From: Actinomycetes bacterium | GTDB taxonomy: Bacteria > Actinomycetota > Coriobacteriia > Anaerosomatales > JAGXFU01 | Reading direction: 5' to 3' | DNA length: 64,000 nucleotides | Assembly (NCBI GenBank): GCA_024637115.1 | Contig: JAGXFU010000007.1 | Span: forward strand, 62,001-126,000 | Shown here: in pieces, positions 60,439 to 64,000 of the stretch | How positions within the stretch are numbered: the stretch's first letter is position 1 | Layout of the letters: the number at the start of each line of letters is the position of its first letter | Program-made: the position numbers and the translations under genes | The notes under the pieces: generated by a model | What the model was told of the DNA's origin: nothing | Database searches by the model: none | The model's input: only the letters and a program-made list of their open reading frames with translations

Positions 60439-61593
60439 TCAGTATCGGAAGAGCGCCGCGGCGTCCGTGACGTCTTCGGAGACCTGGGCTGCGTGCACTA
60501 CACCCCCATGCAGGAGTGTTTCCGCTACAGCGAGATCGGCGAGATCCCAGTCTCCAGGATGCTGTTCTTCGGACAGATCGATTCTACCGCTAGACGGGTC
60601 GTAGTGTCCCCATCCAGCCGCTTCCGCCGGTACAAAGAGTACTTGTACGCGTCCTTCGTGGGCTGCGGGGATGATCTCGGTCAGATCGAAGGAGGCTCCT
60701 CCGGATGCAGTGGCTGCTTCGAGCAGTTCGCGATCTCGCTCGACGGCGGCGTGAAAGTGCGGCTTGAGTAGATCACGCGTGCGACTCAAGAGTTCCTGCG
60801 GCGAGATTTCATCCGGGTTTCCCGACAGGGATTCGTCCATCACGTTCGGATAGGAGTTGGCGTCTCGATAGAGCGGAAGCAGGTAGTCGACTCCTGCGAG
60901 GACGAGCGGTGCTGTCTCATCGCGTAGATGTGCGTGCACTCCGCGCTCGACCATGCGGAAATAGCGGAGCAGATTCTCCTTCTCAACGTCCGGCGCACCC
61001 CCGTGTCCGTGAAACATCGCCGACCGTCGACCACGTCCGCCGGCTACCGCGGGTGTACCCGAGTGGAACTGCACATGTGATTCGAAATCGTCAAAGCGCA
61101 GTGCGTCCTCTAGATTGGCGGGGACATCAGATAGCTCAAGTTCAGCGATGGCGTCCCCCTGCGCTTCCATTAGGCGGACCCGATTCTTACTGAGTGCCAG
61201 TACGTAGAAACGCTGCCTTGCCTGAACTGCAGGGAGAAGGGGACGAATCGAGAATCGCTCAGAAACTGAAACATGCTCGTCCAGGGTGGTTTCAGAGCCA
61301 AAGATATGCGCCGTATCGTGGGCGAGAAAGAGCGCGAGTCCGTCTGCGCTCTCGCGCCAGAACGCAGCATCTGCGAGAAGCTCGTGCGCGGGTCGCATAA
61401 GGTCATCGATCTGCGGTTGTCGGATTTCCCGGTCTTGCAGGATTTCCTCAGCAGACCGAATCAGGTTCTTGAGCCGGATAGGATCTTGTTCTTTTGCGGC
61501 GCCGGCGCGGTGCATGGGCATCAGGATGCTTACCGAGGGCGATTCAAAGTGGCGGGCAAGTACTGAGAGGGTGTCTCGATCCAGAGAGTCCAT
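60439..61593 (-). CDS. baeRF3-domain protein (bacterial eRF1-like family)
   Basis: This 384-residue cytoplasmic protein matches the baeRF3 group of the eRF1/Vms1-like superfamily: VSILMPMHRAGAAKEQDPIRLKNL at the N-terminus, QRFYVLALSKNRVRLME, then LVLAGVDYLLPLYRD in the C-terminal domain. The central region carries a Gly/His-rich loop (SAMFHGHGGAP). These proteins are thought to act on stalled ribosomes or related RNA substrates, with no proven reaction in most bacteria. It forms a two-gene unit with the hydrolase downstream. Confidence 0.85.
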   Translation of the reverse strand: MDSLDRDTLSVLARHFESPSVSILMPMHRAGAAKEQDPIRLKNLIRSAEEILQDREIRQPQIDDLMRPAHELLADAAFWRESADGLALFLAHDTAHIFGSETTLDEHVSVSERFSIRPLLPAVQARQRFYVLALSKNRVRLMEAQGDAIAELELSDVPANLEDALRFDDFESHVQFHSGTPAVAGGRGRRSAMFHGHGGAPDVEKENLLRYFRMVERGVHAHLRDETAPLVLAGVDYLLPLYRDANSYPNVMDESLSGNPDEISPQELLSRTRDLLKPHFHAAVERDRELLEAATASGGASFDLTEIIPAAHEGRVQVLFVPAEAAGWGHYDPSSGRIDLSEEQHPGDWDLADLAVAETLLHGGVVHAAQVSEDVTDAAALFRY

Positions 61594-61691
61594 TCGCAGA
61601 AGCCTCCTCCGAGTCTTCGATCGGGCGCTGACTGAGCGCCGGGGGGAACAACATCGTACAGATACTGTTCCCGCTCGAGGCCGACTCTAGT

Positions 61692-61697
61692 TATACT
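61692..61697 (+). promoter_or_regulatory. -10 box of the ffs promoter
   Basis: TATACT lies 11 bases before the 5' end of the SRP RNA, a suitable distance for transcription initiation. The -35 region is poor by eye (no TTGACA within the expected spacing). Confidence 0.5.
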
Positions 61698-61708
61698 ATG
61701 TGCTCCGC

Positions 61709-61815
61709 GTGCCCCGAGTGGGTTCCGGATGGCGGTATGTCGTGAACCTGGTCAGATCCGGAAGGAAGCAGCCATAAGCGGCCTCTATCGGGTGTCCGGG
61801 ACCCACTCGGGGTAC
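61709..61815 (+). ncRNA. ffs: Bacterial small SRP RNA (4.5S type)
   Basis: The conserved domain IV reads GTTCCGGATGGCGG...GGTCAGATCCGGAAGGAAGCAGC, and the outer ends GTGCCCCGAGTGGGT and ACCCACTCGGGGTAC pair into one long hairpin. This is the small 4.5S type without an Alu domain. It works with Ffh to guide membrane proteins to the SecY channel. It lies 80 bases upstream of dnaX, a common bacterial arrangement. Ends are approximate to a few bases. Confidence 0.95.
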
Positions 61816-61894
61816 ATGGTCAGGGTCGGCCCCATGTGGGTGCGACCCTGTATACTTCTTGGCGTCCGCAGTTTATCGGCAAGAAAGGCGATTC

Positions 61895-63685
61895 GTGGCG
61901 CAGTCTCTGTACCGGAAGTATCGGCCGCAAGGTTTCGACGATGTGGTGGGACAACGTCACATCACTCGTACACTTCGCAACGCTGTTGCCGAGAATTCTG
62001 TGGCGCATGCCTACCTCTTCACCGGCCCGCGCGGTACCGGCAAGACGACCACGGCGCGCATTCTCGCCAAAGCCCTCGAATGTGAGAAGGGTCCTACACC
62101 GGACCCCGATACGACCTGCGAGCAATGCATCGACGTCGCGGAAGGTCGTCATCCCGATGTATTCGAACTCGATGCGGCGAGTCGCACACAGGTCGAGAAC
62201 GTCCGGGAAGAAATCATCGGGCGACTCGCGTATGCACCCACGCGTGGTCGCTACAAGGTCTACATCATCGACGAGGTCCATATGCTTTCAACGCATTCGT
62301 TCAATGCGTTGCTCAAGAGCATCGAAGAGCCGCCCGAGCACACGGTGTTCATTCTGTGTACGACTCACCCGCAGAAGGTGCCCGATACGATCCATTCGCG
62401 CTGCCAGCGCTTCGATTTTCACCGGATAGGAGTCGAAGATATCGTCGGCCGTCTCGAATACATTGCCGCCCAGGAAGGCATCACGGTTGCCGAGGGCTCA
62501 CTCACGCTTGTGGCAAAGCACGCCGCGGGTGGAATGCGTGATGCGATCTCGACACTGGAGCAGCTCTCGTCGTTCACGGGCAAGACCATCGCCCTCGACG
62601 ATGTCGAAGGTCTCCTGGGCGAAGTCGATGTCGCACTTCTGATCGAACTTGCCGACCTTGTGGCTCGCCGCGATATCGCCGGATGCTTCCGTTTTGTCGC
62701 GCGTCTTGCAACGAGTGGCGTTGACATGACGGAATTCGTACGTGATTTGACCGGGCACTACCGTGATCTGTATGTGACGGCCGCGGTGGGAGACTCCACG
62801 GGTATCGTGGATACGACCAACGACCAACTAGCCAAGCTCACTAGTCAGGTGGCACTGTACGGCCCCGACCGACTGGCGCGAATCCTGGATCTCCTCGGCG
62901 AACTGGCCACTGAGATGCGTTGGTCCAGCGATCCACGACTGTCTCTTGAGGTCGGGTTGACCCGCATGGCCAGGCCACAGGGCGAACTCACGTTGGAGGC
63001 TCTTGCGGAGCGAGTTGAAACACTGGAGATGTCCCGGATGGTAGCTTCTGCTCCAGCCGCGCCCGACGCACCCAACTCGCCCCCGCCGGTTGCCGCACCT
63101 GTGGCTGCGGAGCCCTCACCTGCAGCCACACAGGAATCCACGCCGACTGCGGAAGAGGCTGTGAAGCTTCCCGAGGAGCCTGCTCCCGTCGAGGTCATCG
63201 AGCTCTCCTCGACCGGACCGCTTGATCGCGCTCATGTGAAACGGGCGTGGCCCGCTGTGATTGCAGAGGTCAAACGAGCCAAGCCCACGCGCGCTCAGTT
63301 GTTCATGAGCACAGAAGTCGACATTGATGCACAGGGCTCCTCGATTGTCATCGAGTTCCCGCTGGATCAGAAGTTCACCATGGATATGGCTCAGAATCCC
63401 GAGAATCGCCAGTTGCTGCAGCAGGCGTTCGGGAGGGTGTTGGGATCTGTGCCACCTTTTCGTTTCCAGCTCGGGCGCGGCGCGGTACAGCCGACTACTC
63501 CGGCGCCAAAGGCCGACCCGCTTCACGAAAGACCCGCCACCGCGGGAGACGAAACCGAGACAGCGCCAGCGAGCTCCGTCGCAGACGATGACGATATCGA
63601 CAACATTCTTATGAATGAGTTTGGCGCGGAGATGATCGCCGAACACCCCCATGAGACCCCCGAAGGAGAGGATGACGCACGGTGA
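61895..63685 (+). CDS. dnaX: DNA polymerase III subunit gamma/tau
   Basis: This 596-residue clamp-loader ATPase has Walker A at 44-51 (GPRGTGKT), the zinc module, DEVHML (Walker B) and the sensor SRC motif in HSRCQRFDF. The C-terminal third is a Pro/Ala-rich linker followed by a small domain for polymerase contact. In the zinc module, C63, C75 and C78 are kept but the usual second cysteine is D72. GTG 61895 is chosen because AAAGG lies about 8 bases upstream. It overlaps ybaB by 4 bases. Confidence 0.97.
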   Translation: MAQSLYRKYRPQGFDDVVGQRHITRTLRNAVAENSVAHAYLFTGPRGTGKTTTARILAKALECEKGPTPDPDTTCEQCIDVAEGRHPDVFELDAASRTQVENVREEIIGRLAYAPTRGRYKVYIIDEVHMLSTHSFNALLKSIEEPPEHTVFILCTTHPQKVPDTIHSRCQRFDFHRIGVEDIVGRLEYIAAQEGITVAEGSLTLVAKHAAGGMRDAISTLEQLSSFTGKTIALDDVEGLLGEVDVALLIELADLVARRDIAGCFRFVARLATSGVDMTEFVRDLTGHYRDLYVTAAVGDSTGIVDTTNDQLAKLTSQVALYGPDRLARILDLLGELATEMRWSSDPRLSLEVGLTRMARPQGELTLEALAERVETLEMSRMVASAPAAPDAPNSPPPVAAPVAAEPSPAATQESTPTAEEAVKLPEEPAPVEVIELSSTGPLDRAHVKRAWPAVIAEVKRAKPTRAQLFMSTEVDIDAQGSSIVIEFPLDQKFTMDMAQNPENRQLLQQAFGRVLGSVPPFRFQLGRGAVQPTTPAPKADPLHERPATAGDETETAPASSVADDDDIDNILMNEFGAEMIAEHPHETPEGEDDAR

Positions 63686-63996
63686 AACCCAATATGAACA
63701 GCATGCTCAAGCAGGCACAGAAGATGCAGGCCGACATGGCTCGCATTCAGGAAGAACTCAAGTCTGATCGCGTAGAGGCTTCGGTTGGTGGCGGAGTCAT
63801 CAAAGTTGTGATGACCGGTGACTTGAATCTTGAGAGCGTCACAATCGATCCGGCTGCAGTCGACCCTGATGATGTGGCTATGCTCGAAGACATGGTGGTC
63901 GCTGCAGTCAATGAGGGTCTCAGGCAGGCCCAGGCCCTTGCGAACTCCAAGATGTCTGCGGTCGCCGGTGGCATGAACATTCCGGGCCTGATGTAG
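63682..63996 (+). CDS. YbaB/EbfC nucleoid-associated protein
   Basis: This 104-residue protein matches the YbaB/EbfC family: N-terminal LKQAQKMQADMARIQEEL coiled segment, the VEASVGGGVIKVVMTGD beta core, and the C-terminal helix ending GGMNIPGLM. It binds DNA as a dimer and is usually encoded between dnaX and recR. GTG 63682 overlaps the dnaX stop (GTGA), and GGAGAGG lies upstream. recR would be expected just past the right edge of the window. Confidence 0.97.
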   Translation: MKPNMNSMLKQAQKMQADMARIQEELKSDRVEASVGGGVIKVVMTGDLNLESVTIDPAAVDPDDVAMLEDMVVAAVNEGLRQAQALANSKMSAVAGGMNIPGLM

Positions 63997-64000
63997 CAAT

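Noticed and set aside
61895-63685. Programmed frameshift site in dnaX that would produce a gamma subunit
   Set aside because: No run of A residues or known slippery heptamer with a downstream hairpin was seen.

Overview
The window is chromosomal DNA of high GC content, densely packed with short intergenic gaps. The gene content suggests an anaerobic, monoderm-like actinobacterium, most likely of the Coriobacteriia/OPB41 (Anaerosomatales) kind; this placement is inference. Supporting signs are a cell-wall-binding-repeat-2 surface protein, a TipA-type MerR regulator, an aldehyde:ferredoxin oxidoreductase, many multiheme c-type cytochromes, a heliorhodopsin, and no recognisable outer-membrane machinery. 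No tRNA, rRNA, IS element, prophage or CRISPR array was seen. The one structural RNA is the small SRP RNA upstream of dnaX.

Layout. 0-13.7 kb: the end of an aldehyde:ferredoxin oxidoreductase gene, glutaminyl-tRNA synthetase, a self-contained XRE-regulator/membrane-protein operon with two palindromic operators, an RlpA-like wall protein, MsrA, DegV, a TRIC-family channel and the threonine-to-glycine pair tdh-kbl. 13.8-27.9 kb: the redox region, with a 12-haem cytochrome carrying C-terminal Ig-like domains, a B12-binding radical SAM protein, a sensor kinase/response regulator pair, and divergent from it a seven-gene operon (Tat-exported ferredoxin, NrfD-type quinone subunit and five membrane-anchored multiheme cytochromes with 45 haem sites by my count). 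28-43 kb: housekeeping and accessory enzymes (MalY/PatB lyase, HD-GYP protein, two class IV aminotransferases flanking a YqeY protein, thymidine kinase, M28 peptidase, GDPD, a class V aminotransferase). 43-54 kb: MarR plus a large RND pump, arginine deiminase, heliorhodopsin, a CWB2 wall protein, a DMT transporter, a NapH-like ferredoxin and a MerR regulator with a textbook 19-bp-spacer promoter. 54-64 kb: an unusual toroid/winged-helix fusion, lipoproteins, an orphan ABC ATPase, a baeRF3 protein, then ffs-dnaX-ybaB.

How it fits together. The 21.2-27.9 kb operon can be read as a menaquinol-oxidising module: NrfD takes electrons from the quinone pool, the four-cluster ferredoxin relays them, and the anchored cytochromes form a long haem chain outside the membrane. 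There is no molybdopterin subunit and no recognised terminal reductase, so the acceptor may be extracellular or encoded elsewhere. The two-component system transcribed away from the operon, with an 11-bp-phased direct repeat between them, is the probable regulator.

The other highlight is the heliorhodopsin at 48.8-49.6 kb, which keeps the Schiff-base lysine, the glutamate counterion and both inner histidines. No retinal or carotenoid genes are present in the window.
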